The notes under the pieces are model-generated. The model was not told the DNA's origin and made no database searches. It saw nothing but the letters and a program-made list of their open reading frames with translations. DNA of 64,000 bases from Gottfriedia endophytica (GTDB lineage: Bacteria; Bacillota; Bacilli; Bacillales; Bacillaceae_G), in the NCBI RefSeq assembly GCF_017814275.1, contig NZ_JAGIYQ010000001.1:157515-221514 (forward strand), in the 5' to 3' direction. This document shows, one piece after another, positions 1 through 9,268 of the stretch; position 1 is the first letter of the stretch; every line of letters starts with the position of its first letter. The translations under genes were made by a program, and so were the position numbers.

Positions 1-229
1 TATCGTTTAAAAAACTATTCACAGGAAGGTATGCTTTAACGATAACACCTTCCTCTGGATAATCTTTTGGATTAAGCTGGTAGATTTCACCGTACACTTG
101 AGCTCGTTCCTTTGTTAAATCAAATACATCCTCAATAACAACTCCGCTAGCTCCTGCTTCGTGTAAGATGTTCGAAATCGGTTCAACCGCATCTTGTGTT
201 GTATGAATACTTAGTTCTGACCATTTCAT
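1..229 (-). CDS. prmA: Ribosomal protein L11 methyltransferase, N-terminal part (gene continues beyond the window)
   Basis: The reading frame opens with [19 protein letters not shown] and continues with an [11 protein letters not shown] stretch, the characteristic PrmA amino terminus. PrmA methylates ribosomal protein L11 using S-adenosylmethionine. Only about 76 codons lie in the window, so the Rossmann methyltransferase domain is not visible. The ATG at 227-229 is the first methionine before this conserved start. The gene follows dnaJ in the usual Bacillus order (hrcA-grpE-dnaK-dnaJ-prmA) but is separated from it by a hairpin terminator. Confidence 0.9.
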   Translation of the reverse strand, partial: MKWSELSIHTTQDAVEPISNILHEAGASGVVIEDVFDLTKERAQVYGEIYQLNPKDYPEEGVIVKAYLPVNSFLND

Positions 230-315
230 AAATCTACCAACTCCATTCTTGTTTCTCTACTATCATCATCTACAAATAGTGTTCTCTTAAAACGTATGCT
301 ACTTGCATTCTACAT

Positions 316-358
316 GAAAAATCGTTTCAGGTGAAGAAAATCGTTCACCTGAAACGTC
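316..358 (-). terminator. Hairpin terminator between dnaJ and prmA
   Basis: A perfect 13-bp inverted repeat (CGTTTCAGGTGAA and its complement, 323-357) with an 8-base loop is followed on the minus strand by a short T-rich run. It lies just after the dnaJ stop codon. It would end or attenuate transcription before prmA. Confidence 0.7.
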
Positions 359-366
359 AAAATTCG

Positions 367-1506
367 TCATTCTGAGAAGTTTTTCACAGCACGTTTTAAT
401 TTTGCAAAGAATGAATCATGCTTTTCATCCTTTTGCTCTTTTCCGATATCATAAAACTCTTGTAATAATTCTTTTTGACGGCTTGATAGCTTAGTTGGTG
501 TCACAACTTTAACAATAATATGTTGATCACCTTGACCATAGCCACGTACGTCTTTCATTCCTTTACCTTTTAAGCGAAGTCTCGTACCTGTTTGTGTACC
601 TGCTGGAATTTTCGTTTTCACTTTACCATACAATGTTGGTACTTCTACTTCATCACCAAGTGCTGCTTGAGCAAATGTTAAAGGTAATTCACAGTATAAG
701 TCATTTCCATCACGCTCATAGAACTCATGTTCTCTAACATGGAATACGATGTATAAATCTCCAGCTGGACCACCATTTTTACCTGGTTCACCTTGACCAG
801 AAAGACGGATTTGTTGACCATCATCAATACCTGCAGGAACTTTTACGTTAATTTTCTTACGTGTTTTCACGCGGCCTGCACCATTACATGTTGAACATTT
901 ATCTTTAATTGTTTGACCTGTTCCTTGACAGTATGAACAAGTTGTACGATTAACCATACGTCCAAATGGCGTATTTTGTTCAACTGTAGTTTGGCCTGAG
1001 CCACCACAGTTTTTACATGTTTCTTTTGATGTACCAGGTTTTGCTCCTGACCCGTGACATGTACCACATGATTCCTCTGTAGGAATTTCAATTTCTTTTT
1101 CTAAGCCGAATGCCGCTTCTTCAAATTGAATCGTCATTGTGTATTGTAAATCAGCACCTGCGCGTGGAGCGTTTGGATCACGACGTCTACCGCCTCCACC
1201 ACCACCGAAGAACTGACTGAAAATATCTTCAAAGCCGAAGCCACCGAAGTCTCCTCCGCCTCCACCAAAGCCACCAAAACCTTGGTTTGGATCAGTGTGT
1301 CCAAATTGGTCATAGTGAGCTCGTTTTTGGTCATCACTTAACGATTCATAAGCCTCTTGCACCTCTTTAAATTTTTCTGGTGCACCAGGATCTTTATTCA
1401 CATCAGGATGGTATGATTTTGCTAGTTTACGGAATGCTTTTTTAATTTCATCTTTTGAAGCGTCCTTGCTGACACCAAGAACTTCATAATAGTCACGTTT
1501 ACTCAT
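367..1506 (-). CDS. dnaJ: Chaperone protein DnaJ (Hsp40)
   Basis: DnaJ is the J-domain co-chaperone that stimulates DnaK ATPase and delivers unfolded clients. The 379-residue protein has an N-terminal J domain with the HPD motif (SYHPDVNKD), a Gly/Phe-rich linker, four zinc-binding CxxCxGxG repeats ([32 protein letters not shown]) and C-terminal substrate-binding domains. The start is taken at the ATG at 1506 ([11 protein letters not shown]). An upstream in-frame GTG overlaps the AAAGGAG ribosome binding site and is not a likely start. It follows dnaK but is separated from it by a repeat, a terminator and a possible promoter. Confidence 0.97.
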   Translation of the reverse strand: MSKRDYYEVLGVSKDASKDEIKKAFRKLAKSYHPDVNKDPGAPEKFKEVQEAYESLSDDQKRAHYDQFGHTDPNQGFGGFGGGGGDFGGFGFEDIFSQFFGGGGGGRRRDPNAPRAGADLQYTMTIQFEEAAFGLEKEIEIPTEESCGTCHGSGAKPGTSKETCKNCGGSGQTTVEQNTPFGRMVNRTTCSYCQGTGQTIKDKCSTCNGAGRVKTRKKINVKVPAGIDDGQQIRLSGQGEPGKNGGPAGDLYIVFHVREHEFYERDGNDLYCELPLTFAQAALGDEVEVPTLYGKVKTKIPAGTQTGTRLRLKGKGMKDVRGYGQGDQHIIVKVVTPTKLSSRQKELLQEFYDIGKEQKDEKHDSFFAKLKRAVKNFSE

Positions 1507-1539
1507 ATCGAAATGAACCGCTCCTTTCACATAAAGATT

Positions 1540-1568
1540 ATTCTAACATTGAACGCGAAAAGCTACAA
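1540..1568 (-). promoter_or_regulatory. Candidate SigA-type promoter for dnaJ
   Basis: On the minus strand a TTGTAG (-35, 1563-1568) is followed after 17 bp by TAGAAT (-10, 1540-1545, five of six consensus bases). It sits between the dnaK-dnaJ terminator and the dnaJ ribosome binding site. It would give dnaJ heat-independent transcription. The -35 match is weak. Confidence 0.4.
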
Positions 1569-1583
1569 TAAATTAAAATCATC

Positions 1584-1624
1584 AAAAAAAGCCAAAGCCA
1601 AGACTTGCCTGACTTTGACTTTAC
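1584..1624 (-). terminator. Intercistronic terminator between dnaK and dnaJ
   Basis: On the minus strand a long stem containing several G-U pairs (AAAGTCAAAGTCAG against CTTGGCTTTGGCTTT) is followed by seven T residues (1584-1590). It lies inside the heat-shock cluster, so dnaK may be made in excess of dnaJ. Confidence 0.7.
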
Positions 1625-1637
1625 TTTTTCACTATAT

Positions 1638-1770
1638 AGATATAGAAATGTCTAGTTTCGCGTGCTAGCTCTTCGGTCATTTCACAAATAACAAGTGAAG
1701 GGGAAAATCACCCTTCCCATGTTATTTGCTCCAATGCCTGTCAGAACTAAACGAGCCCGCTACACTTTTC
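1638..1770 (-). repeat. Hairpin repeat family A, copy between dnaK and dnaJ
   Basis: Read on the minus strand this segment begins directly after the dnaK stop codon. It carries the same architecture as the tandem copies near 47.6-47.9 kb: a GACAG-CATTGGAGCAAA block, a long stem around GGGAAG, then TTTGTGAAATG-CCGA and an ACTAGACA end. The central arms are CAAATAACA and TGTTATTTG. Two arm positions differ from the 47-kb copies, and the paired bases change with them. Confidence 0.75.
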
Positions 1771-3615
<1,845 letters not shown>

Positions 3616-3642
3616 CTATATATGTAGTGGTCTAAATCCACC

Positions 3643-4230
3643 TTACTGATTTACTTTTACCATTGAAGGTCTGATCACTCGATCCTTTAATTTGTATCCT
3701 TTTTGGAATTCTTGAAGGATTTCATTTGATTCCTTAGAAGAATCGCTTTCTTGCATTACTGCTTGGTGTACATTTGGATCAAACTGCTGGCCAAGAGCCG
3801 GAATTTCTTCTACGCCCTCTTTCTTAACAGCTTCAACTAATTGACGATAAACCATTTCTAATCCTTGAAGGACTGATTTCGTTTGCTCGTCAGTGCTTTC
3901 AACCTGTAATGCACGCTCAAAGTTATCAAGAACAGGAAGAATATCTGTCACGATACTTTGTGCACGATAAGTCATCATTGATTGTTGATCAAGTAATGCT
4001 CTTCTTTTATAGTTTTCAAAGTCAGCGTGTAAGCGAAGATATTTATTTTCTTTTTCTTCGACTTCTGCTTGAAGCTTTTGAATTTCTGCTTCGACATTTG
4101 TTTCTTCATTAACTGAAGTTTCTTCTACCTCTGCAGAAGTTTCTCCAATTACTTCTTCAACCACTTCTTCATTTACTACTTTTTCGTTATTTTCCATTTC
4201 GTTATTCACTAACTCCTCATTCATTTTCAT
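3643..4230 (-). CDS. grpE: Nucleotide exchange factor GrpE
   Basis: GrpE releases ADP from DnaK and resets the chaperone cycle. The 195-residue protein has a long Glu/Val-rich acidic N-terminus (about residues 1-50), a coiled-coil helix ([19 protein letters not shown]), and the conserved FENYKRR and [12 protein letters not shown] segments, ending with the beta domain ([15 protein letters not shown]). The start is the ATG at 4230, eight bases after GGAGG. A GTG three codons upstream overlaps that site. It is second in the hrcA operon, 39 bp before dnaK. Confidence 0.97.
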   Translation of the reverse strand: MKMNEELVNNEMENNEKVVNEEVVEEVIGETSAEVEETSVNEETNVEAEIQKLQAEVEEKENKYLRLHADFENYKRRALLDQQSMMTYRAQSIVTDILPVLDNFERALQVESTDEQTKSVLQGLEMVYRQLVEAVKKEGVEEIPALGQQFDPNVHQAVMQESDSSKESNEILQEFQKGYKLKDRVIRPSMVKVNQ

Positions 4231-4291
4231 TATCTTCACCTCCCTAATAGTATCTTGAGGACTAACAAACTAAGAGAAATCTCTTCGCTCG

Positions 4292-5314
4292 TCAGTCTTT
4301 AGGTGAAATAAGATTATTAATTTGGGATGTTATTATTTGCATTAACGCGATTACTCGCGAATATTCCATTCGTGTCGGTCCTAATACAGCTATTGTACCT
4401 AATTCATTATTTCCTAAAGAATAAGTAGCACTAATAATACTGATATTATTGAGACCGATTTTTTCATTTTCTTTCCCAATTTTAATAATTAATCCTGCCT
4501 GATCCTTTGGCAGTAAACTTCTGATTGCTTCCTTCTTTTCAATCATTCGAAGCAATGTTGTCATTGTTTCAAAGTCATGAAATTCAGGTTGAGATAAAAT
4601 GTTTGTTTTTCCGCTTAAGAACATCTTTTGTTCAAATGGAATTTCAAGTGTTTTGCTCATCATTTTTAGCATACTATCGTAATTAGTAATATGATGCCTT
4701 AATAGAATTGCCACTTCTTTAAATAATTTATCATTCAATTCCTGAATTGGTACCCCAACAAGACGCTCATTTAGGATGGCAACCATTTTTTCAATATCGC
4801 TAATGGAAACACCATCAGGCAATGTGACCGTTTTGTTTTGAACAACACCTGTATTCGTTACGATAATCGAAACAGCTTTGTTTGGTCCAATTGGAATTAA
4901 TTGGATACTTTGTAGTTTGTTTTGATTAAGCTTAGGACCTAAAGCAATTGTTGTATAGTTTGTTAAATCTGAGAGAATTTCGGCAGAATTCTTTACAATC
5001 TTTTCCATTTCAAAGATTCTCTCATCAAATAACCCTTTAATTGATTGTAGGTCATTTTCTTTAATTGGCTGTGGTGACAATAAATGATCTACATAAAAAC
5101 GATAGCCTTTTTCTGAAGGAATTCTCCCTGCAGAGCTATGTGGTTTTTCAATATACCCAAGCTCTTCTAAGTCTGCCATTTCATTTCGAATTGTCGCTGA
5201 ACTAAACGAGATTCCTTCTTTCTTAGAAAGGCTTCTCGAACCAACTGGTTGTGCCATGCGAATAAAGTCATCCACGATAATCTGTAAAATTAATAATTGG
5301 CGTTCTGTCAGCAT
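4292..5314 (-). CDS. hrcA: Heat-inducible transcription repressor HrcA
   Basis: HrcA represses class I heat-shock genes by binding CIRCE, with GroEL/ES acting as the thermosensor. The 340-residue protein starts [11 protein letters not shown] with a winged-helix DNA-binding region ([33 protein letters not shown]) and a C-terminal GAF-like domain. The ATG at 5314 is chosen because it has a GAGGTG ribosome binding site and matches the usual start and length. An in-frame start nine codons upstream would lie within the CIRCE region. It is the first gene of the operon and so represses its own transcription. Confidence 0.97.
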   Translation of the reverse strand: MLTERQLLILQIIVDDFIRMAQPVGSRSLSKKEGISFSSATIRNEMADLEELGYIEKPHSSAGRIPSEKGYRFYVDHLLSPQPIKENDLQSIKGLFDERIFEMEKIVKNSAEILSDLTNYTTIALGPKLNQNKLQSIQLIPIGPNKAVSIIVTNTGVVQNKTVTLPDGVSISDIEKMVAILNERLVGVPIQELNDKLFKEVAILLRHHITNYDSMLKMMSKTLEIPFEQKMFLSGKTNILSQPEFHDFETMTTLLRMIEKKEAIRSLLPKDQAGLIIKIGKENEKIGLNNISIISATYSLGNNELGTIAVLGPTRMEYSRVIALMQIITSQINNLISPKD

Positions 5315-5328
5315 GTTTATCACCTCTA

Positions 5329-5355
5329 TTAGCACTCTCATCTAGTGAGTGCTAA
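5329..5355. promoter_or_regulatory. CIRCE operator (HrcA binding site)
   Basis: This is a perfect TTAGCACTC, nine-base spacer, GAGTGCTAA inverted repeat, the canonical CIRCE element. It lies 14 bp upstream of the hrcA start codon, inside the 5' leader of the operon. It is the only CIRCE I found in the window. Confidence 0.98.
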
Positions 5356-5365
5356 ATCTATTATT

Positions 5366-5394
5366 AACTTAACAAACTCTTTTTATAATGTCAA
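5366..5394 (-). promoter_or_regulatory. Probable SigA promoter of the hrcA operon
   Basis: A consensus TTGACA (5389-5394, minus strand) lies upstream of CIRCE. The -10 is less clear: TAAGTT lies at 17-bp spacing, and a TAATAAT stretch lies slightly further downstream. The position relative to CIRCE is as expected for a HrcA-controlled operon. Confidence 0.6.
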
Positions 5395-5473
5395 TAATGT
5401 TGCCTTGAAATTTTAATACTTTTCATTTTAAGAAGGTCTCATTAACGATGTGCTTTTTAGGATAGTGATAAGA

Positions 5474-5602
5474 GACTTCCGCTCCAGGTTGCTCGCTTTC
5501 CATGGGGCGGGCCGGTGAGCCTCCTCGGCAGATGCCTGCGGGGTCTCGCCTGTCCGCTATTCCCACAGGAGTCTCGCACCTTTCGCTCCAATCACCTTTC
5601 TC
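5474..5602. repeat. GC-rich palindromic repeat family B, copy 1
   Basis: This is a GC-rich block in AT-rich surroundings: a CCAGGTTGCTCGCTTTCC-type start, GGGGCGGG, GAGCCTCCTCGG, CCTGCGGGGTCTC, and a CCCACAGGAGTCTCGCACC-type end. A second copy lies at 14548-14670. Short open frames across it are artefacts. I recognise it as a dispersed intergenic repeat seen in many Bacillaceae genomes. No transposase is nearby. Confidence 0.8.
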
Positions 5603-5724
5603 CAAAAAACAGCATCACCTAATTTAACATAAAATTTTTCTTCAGTTTCACCTGGGAAAGAAATGATTACATAATTATCTTTTCTTTTCGATGAATTACT
5701 TAGAACTTCTTTTACCCAATTAAA
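5600..5724 (-). pseudogene. Possible remnant of an unidentified gene
   Basis: Between an upstream TAG and repeat B an open minus-strand stretch reads like protein (FNWVKEVLSNSSKRKDNY, then VIISFPGETEEKFYVKLGD) and then runs into the repeat. There is no start codon with a ribosome binding site, and the 3' end is replaced by the repeat. I do not recognise the family. It may be chance open frame. Confidence 0.25.
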
Positions 5725-5831
5725 CTATATTGTCCACAATTCCTATAAGAAGTCCCAAAAGCAACTAAGTAACCTCCTACTTATGAATGTGTAAGTTATA
5801 TAAGCTGCAAAAAGATGTACTAATAGAATAG

Positions 5832-5872
5832 AAAAAAGCCAGTGTAAATTATTCATTAACACTGACTTTTTG
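5832..5872 (-). terminator. Terminator of the repeat-protein gene
   Basis: A stem built from AAGTCAGTGT and ACACTGGCTT is followed on the minus strand by a T run. It lies 27 bp after the stop codon of the secreted repeat protein. Confidence 0.8.
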
Positions 5873-5898
5873 ATTTTTATTTTATTTAAATTGGATTC

Positions 5899-6495
5899 TT
5901 ATTGTTCGTTATTTGAGTTACCTTGTTGACCTTCATCATTATTTCCTTGTTGACCTTCATCATTATTTCCTTGTTGACCTTCATCATTATTTCCTTGTTG
6001 TTCCTCATCTTTGTTTCCTTCTTGACCTTCATCTTTATTACTTTGTTGTTTATGTACTACATTTCTTTGTTGCTTTTCATCAACATTTCTTTGTTGCTTT
6101 TCATCAACATTTCTTTGTTGCTTTTCATCATCATTTCCTTGTTGTTTATCATCAACATTTCCTTGTTGTTTATCATCAACATTTCCTTGTTGCTTATCAT
6201 CAACATTTCCTTGTTGCTTATCATCAACATTTCCTTGTTGTTTATCTTCAACATTTCCTTGTTGCTTATCATCAACATTTCCTTGCTGTCCTTCATCGAC
6301 GTTAGCTTGTTGTTCAACATCGGCATTTTCAGGCTGTTCCTTATTTAAGTTAGCTTGTTGCTCCTTAGTGATTGGTACATTTTTAGATAGTTCTTCAGAC
6401 TTTGTATTTGAAGAATCTGTAGCTGCATAAGAAATCCCAACAGCTCCTCCTACTAATGATACTGCAATAGATGATATTAAAATTAGTTTTTTCAT
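5899..6495 (-). CDS. Secreted protein with 19 Gln/Asn/Asp-rich octapeptide repeats
   Basis: I do not recognise a named family. The 198-residue product starts with a signal peptide (KKLILISSIAVSLVGGAV, probable cleavage after SYA) and a short linker to about residue 45. The rest is about nineteen tandem eight-residue units of the type QQGNVDDK, with variants QQRNVDEK and QQGNNDEG. It has no sortase motif or membrane anchor, so it is likely released or wall-associated by charge. The GGAGAG ribosome binding site is good. It sits directly downstream of an ECF sigma/RsgI-like anti-sigma pair on the same strand with 92 bp between them, and may be a target or partner of that system. The 24-bp units could change number by slippage. 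Confidence 0.85.
   Translation of the reverse strand: MKKLILISSIAVSLVGGAVGISYAATDSSNTKSEELSKNVPITKEQQANLNKEQPENADVEQQANVDEGQQGNVDDKQQGNVEDKQQGNVDDKQQGNVDDKQQGNVDDKQQGNVDDKQQGNDDEKQQRNVDEKQQRNVDEKQQRNVVHKQQSNKDEGQEGNKDEEQQGNNDEGQQGNNDEGQQGNNDEGQQGNSNNEQ
5902..6360 (-). repeat. 24-bp tandem coding repeat (about 19 units)
   Basis: The coding region of the secreted protein is an in-frame 24-bp tandem array. Units in the middle are nearly identical at DNA level (TCATCAACATTTCCTTGTTG on the plus strand). Terminal units are more diverged. The period is a multiple of three, so unit gain or loss would preserve the frame. Confidence 0.9.
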
Positions 6496-6587
6496 TTTTA
6501 TACTCTCCTTATTTATTAGTTTAAATCTTTTATTCTGCTAATTTAACTTACGCGTGCTCGATAGTAACACTTGTCATTAATTGCTTA

Positions 6588-7691
6588 TTAATTATTGCCA
6601 TCTCCCTGGCTTCCATTATCACCTTGATGATCCTCACTAGAGGATTGACCACTTTGCTTGGTTGAAGAGTTCCCTGAAGATTGGCTTTTTCCTTTTGAAT
6701 TCTGATTACTTTTATTTGAAGATTGATTATCATTTTCTATATTGCCGTCATTACTGTTTTGTTGATTGCTGTCATTTTTGTTTTGGTCTTCAATCTTTGA
6801 GTTGTTTTGAACGCCATTGTTTTTGTTTTGTTCATCTATTTGTGAATTATTTTTATTGTCATCGTCTTTGTTTTGATCACTTATCTGTGAATTGTTTTGA
6901 TCACGATTGTTTTTGTTTTGTTCATTCACATTGTTTAATGGATTATCTGACACCGCTTTTCCTTCTTTTCCATGAATGGCTGCCATAATGTCCTTAACTT
7001 TTGCGTATCTGTAGTCATCCACTGAAATAGCAGGGTCAAGCTCCTGCAATTTATGTATAAGATTCAGTTTCCCTGGACTAATACCAAGCTTCTTTGCTTC
7101 TATTCGATTTGAAAGAGCTATATTGTTTTTTTCAATTGTTACGGTTTTTCCTGAGATTTTTAAAGCTTCGTTCACACCCATCTCAGCGTCTTTTCCAAGC
7201 TCTTTTGCGACAGTTTTATCGTCTGTTTCCGTAGTAACAGATACGACTGTTGAACCATCTGCTTCAATGAATTGGTTATTAACAGCCGACAGCACAAGTT
7301 CACTTACAGCCTTTTTTAAGCTTTTCCCCTTAACATCAATTCCTTTGAGTATAGTAGTTCCATCTTGATTGTATGATTCTACGTCTACTGGATCCCCAGA
7401 AGCGTTTACAGAAATTTCCACACTTGGATTAATATCTAAACTTACATATGATACTGGTGTATTTTTATATTCGTACACTTTGTAACCAAGAGCGCCACCA
7501 CTAATAGCCAAAAATGTTGTTGCAGCAACTGCAATCCATTTATTCATCATAAATTTCCTTCTAGTTGATTTCACTACATTTGTTTGATTGCTTTTTTCAT
7601 TTAGTTTTTCTTTTAAGAAAAATTCGGTTCTCCGAATTAGATCTTCCTCCGCTGTTACACGATCCATCGCAGATTTAAAACGTATATTCAT
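6588..7691 (-). CDS. RsgI-like membrane anti-sigma factor with low-complexity extracellular tail
   Basis: The 367-residue protein probably holds the adjacent ECF sigma factor inactive at the membrane. A cytoplasmic N-terminus of about 50 residues is followed by one membrane helix (about 52-70) and an extracellular domain. That domain opens with SYVSLDINPSVEISVN, the signature of the RsgI middle domain, including the Asn-Pro bond (residues 88-89) at which RsgI proteins are reported to self-cleave. The last 110 or so residues are Asn/Gln/Asp/Ser-rich with repeats such as DQNKND. The ATG at 7691 lies nine bases after AGGAG. An ATG two codons upstream is too close to that site. The gene overlaps the end of the sigma gene by 17 bp, so the two are probably translationally coupled. 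The classical RsgI N-terminal domain is not obvious. Confidence 0.8.
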   Translation of the reverse strand: MNIRFKSAMDRVTAEEDLIRRTEFFLKEKLNEKSNQTNVVKSTRRKFMMNKWIAVAATTFLAISGGALGYKVYEYKNTPVSYVSLDINPSVEISVNASGDPVDVESYNQDGTTILKGIDVKGKSLKKAVSELVLSAVNNQFIEADGSTVVSVTTETDDKTVAKELGKDAEMGVNEALKISGKTVTIEKNNIALSNRIEAKKLGISPGKLNLIHKLQELDPAISVDDYRYAKVKDIMAAIHGKEGKAVSDNPLNNVNEQNKNNRDQNNSQISDQNKDDDNKNNSQIDEQNKNNGVQNNSKIEDQNKNDSNQQNSNDGNIENDNQSSNKSNQNSKGKSQSSGNSSTKQSGQSSSEDHQGDNGSQGDGNN

Positions 7692-8169
7692 TTGCATTAT
7701 CTCCTAATTCCTGCTTCAAAAGTTGCTTCGCTCTGTGCAAATTCGAGTAAATCGTATTTTCCTTTTGTTCTAGCATTTTAGCCATCTCAGGCACTTTGTA
7801 CCCTTCATAGTAATAAAGGTAAATCACGTCTTTATACTTTGCTGGAAGCCCACGCACTGCTCGTATAAGGTCGCTCTCCGCCTTATCTTCAAAAGCAATC
7901 TCAAGACCTTCAATTGTATCCGTGTTTTGGCGCCAGAAGCTTTTACAATGGTCTTTACATTTGTTAATTGTTACTCGAATAAGCCAAGCCTTTTCATGTT
8001 GCTCGTTCTCGAAAGGTACTTTATTTTGCAAAAATTTAAGAAAGACCTCTTGAAATACGTCATCCACGTCATTACGATTTCGCAAATACATAAAACTTAT
8101 TTTTCGAACCATATCAGCGTATTTCTCGAGGGAAAATTTAATCATATCTTCAACCGGTTGTTTTATCAT
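7675..8169 (-). CDS. ECF-family RNA polymerase sigma factor
   Basis: This is a 164-residue group 4 sigma factor. Region 2 includes the FMYLRNRNDVDDVFQEVFLKF core-binding and -10 recognition helices. Region 4 is the C-terminal helix-turn-helix (LPAKYKDVIYLYYYEGYKV, then MAKMLEQKENTIYSNLHRAK). The ATG at 8169 follows GAGAGGGG. The downstream overlapping gene is a membrane anti-sigma factor, the usual arrangement for a sigma factor released by an extracellular signal. Autoregulation is likely, but upstream I see only a weak candidate ECF promoter (TGCAAGG and CGTAT, 8191-8218). Confidence 0.92.
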   Translation of the reverse strand: MIKQPVEDMIKFSLEKYADMVRKISFMYLRNRNDVDDVFQEVFLKFLQNKVPFENEQHEKAWLIRVTINKCKDHCKSFWRQNTDTIEGLEIAFEDKAESDLIRAVRGLPAKYKDVIYLYYYEGYKVPEMAKMLEQKENTIYSNLHRAKQLLKQELGDNANEYTF

Positions 8170-8541
8170 TTTCTTCCCCTCTCACTACTAATACGATTCA
8201 AAGTGACAAATCCTTGCAAAATTTTTATATAGTAAATTAAATATTTTTTAAGTACACAAAACTAAGTTAATTATTTGATATTTTCCCTCCATAAGAAGCA
8301 ACAATATAGATATTATAACCTTTTATCCTTATTCAACTATCTGTCAATTACTTGAATAGCATTCTCCATTAATTTTAATATAAATACCCAGAAAACCTTC
8401 GTGAAAAACTGAAAGTAAACAATGGAATTATCATTCGTTTTAACATACTAATTCAATGGGTGACAATAAGTTGTGTCATCTTGCTAAAAGAAATGTGACT
8501 TCCTATACTATTTTGAATTTATTATATGATTAAATCCTGTT
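8170..8541. other. Intergenic stretch upstream of the ECF operon
   Basis: AT-rich DNA with no coding frame that I can support. It should hold the ECF operon promoter. Nothing else stands out. Confidence 0.5.
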
Positions 8542-8600
8542 TATCAATAAAGCGAAACTTCCATCAGTGGGGGTTTTCTTCATCCCCAACTAATGGTTAG
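8542..8600 (+). repeat. Short repeat family C, copy 1
   Basis: The sequence AAAGCGAAACTTCCATCAG, then TGGGGGTTTTCTTCATCCCC and an AACTAATGG end, forms a short hairpin. It is closely matched at 42549-42592. I recognise similar elements scattered in Bacillaceae intergenic regions but cannot assign a mobile-element family. The neighbouring 8601-8700 contains another hairpin-like segment (AGCAGCCCAGC to GGACTGCT). Confidence 0.55.
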
Positions 8601-8733
8601 TTGAACCAATCGGGCTTTTACGGGATAAAAATAAGCAGCCCAGCTCTATCGCTAATTGGACTGCTATTTCGTGTACTATTTTCTGTTTTGTACTCTTAAA
8701 CCAAACCCGTTAATTTAGGAATGGCGTGCTTAT

Positions 8734-9144
8734 TTAAACTTTCTTAATAAAATATGGGCCACAATCAGTTTCATGGGTCATAATAAATGTCCATTTATAA
8801 TCCCAATCCATTACATAAATGTCACTATAGTACATGTGGCGTTTAATATATGGTAGTTCCTCGATTGAAAGTGTTTCTACATTCTCAAGAAGGTAAGCTT
8901 CGTTAATAAATTGATAAAATATTGTACATTTATGCTTTGATTGATTAAGAAAAGCTGTTATTGCTTCGTCCTTCTCAAGGCATTTAACCTTTTCCCAACT
9001 ACATAAGTGTCAAAGAAAATTATCCATCCAAACCTCTCTTTGATCCTCTGATGTAAGATGACTTGCAAAACATTCACGCCATCTCCCACGTAAATAATTT
9101 CCCCACTTCGGTATTTCAATCTTCTTTAATTGTTTATTTCTCAT
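8734..9144 (-). pseudogene. DUF4275-like protein gene interrupted by one in-frame TGA
   Basis: The minus-strand frame opens at 9144 (MRNKQLKKIEIPKWGNYL) and stays open for 136 codons to a TAA at 8734, except for one TGA at 9010-9012 (codon 45). It is flanked by DNFL on one side and HLCSWEKVKCLEKD on the other. The residues match the DUF4275 family as I remember it (a WGNYLR start, an FLWH-type motif at the stop site, and a THET-CGPYF end). There TGA probably replaces a TGG tryptophan codon. Function of the family is unknown to me. The two halves are otherwise intact, so inactivation is recent or the stop is read through. Confidence 0.75.
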
Positions 9145-9268
9145 ATTATTAAAATCCCTCTCTACCATTAAGTAGAACTGTTAAAAAGCAATATACCTTA
9201 ATCTCAACGCGTTTGAGATTCTAAATAAACCAAGAACTTTAACATAGCCTTAAACAACAAGTAAGTGC

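Noticed and set aside
5423-5605. A 60-codon open frame in repeat B (and a similar one at 14478-14669)
   Set aside because: Both run across copies of the same GC-rich intergenic repeat. They have no ribosome binding site and do not resemble proteins.
5913-6348. Plus-strand open frames (130 and 141 codons) opposite the repeat protein
   Set aside because: They are shadow frames created by the 24-bp period in the real minus-strand gene, with absurd His/Phe/Leu composition.
8191-8218. ECF-type promoter (TGCAAGG, 16 bp, CGTAT) before the first ECF operon
   Set aside because: The -35 lacks the AAC core seen in most ECF promoters, so it was not called as a feature.
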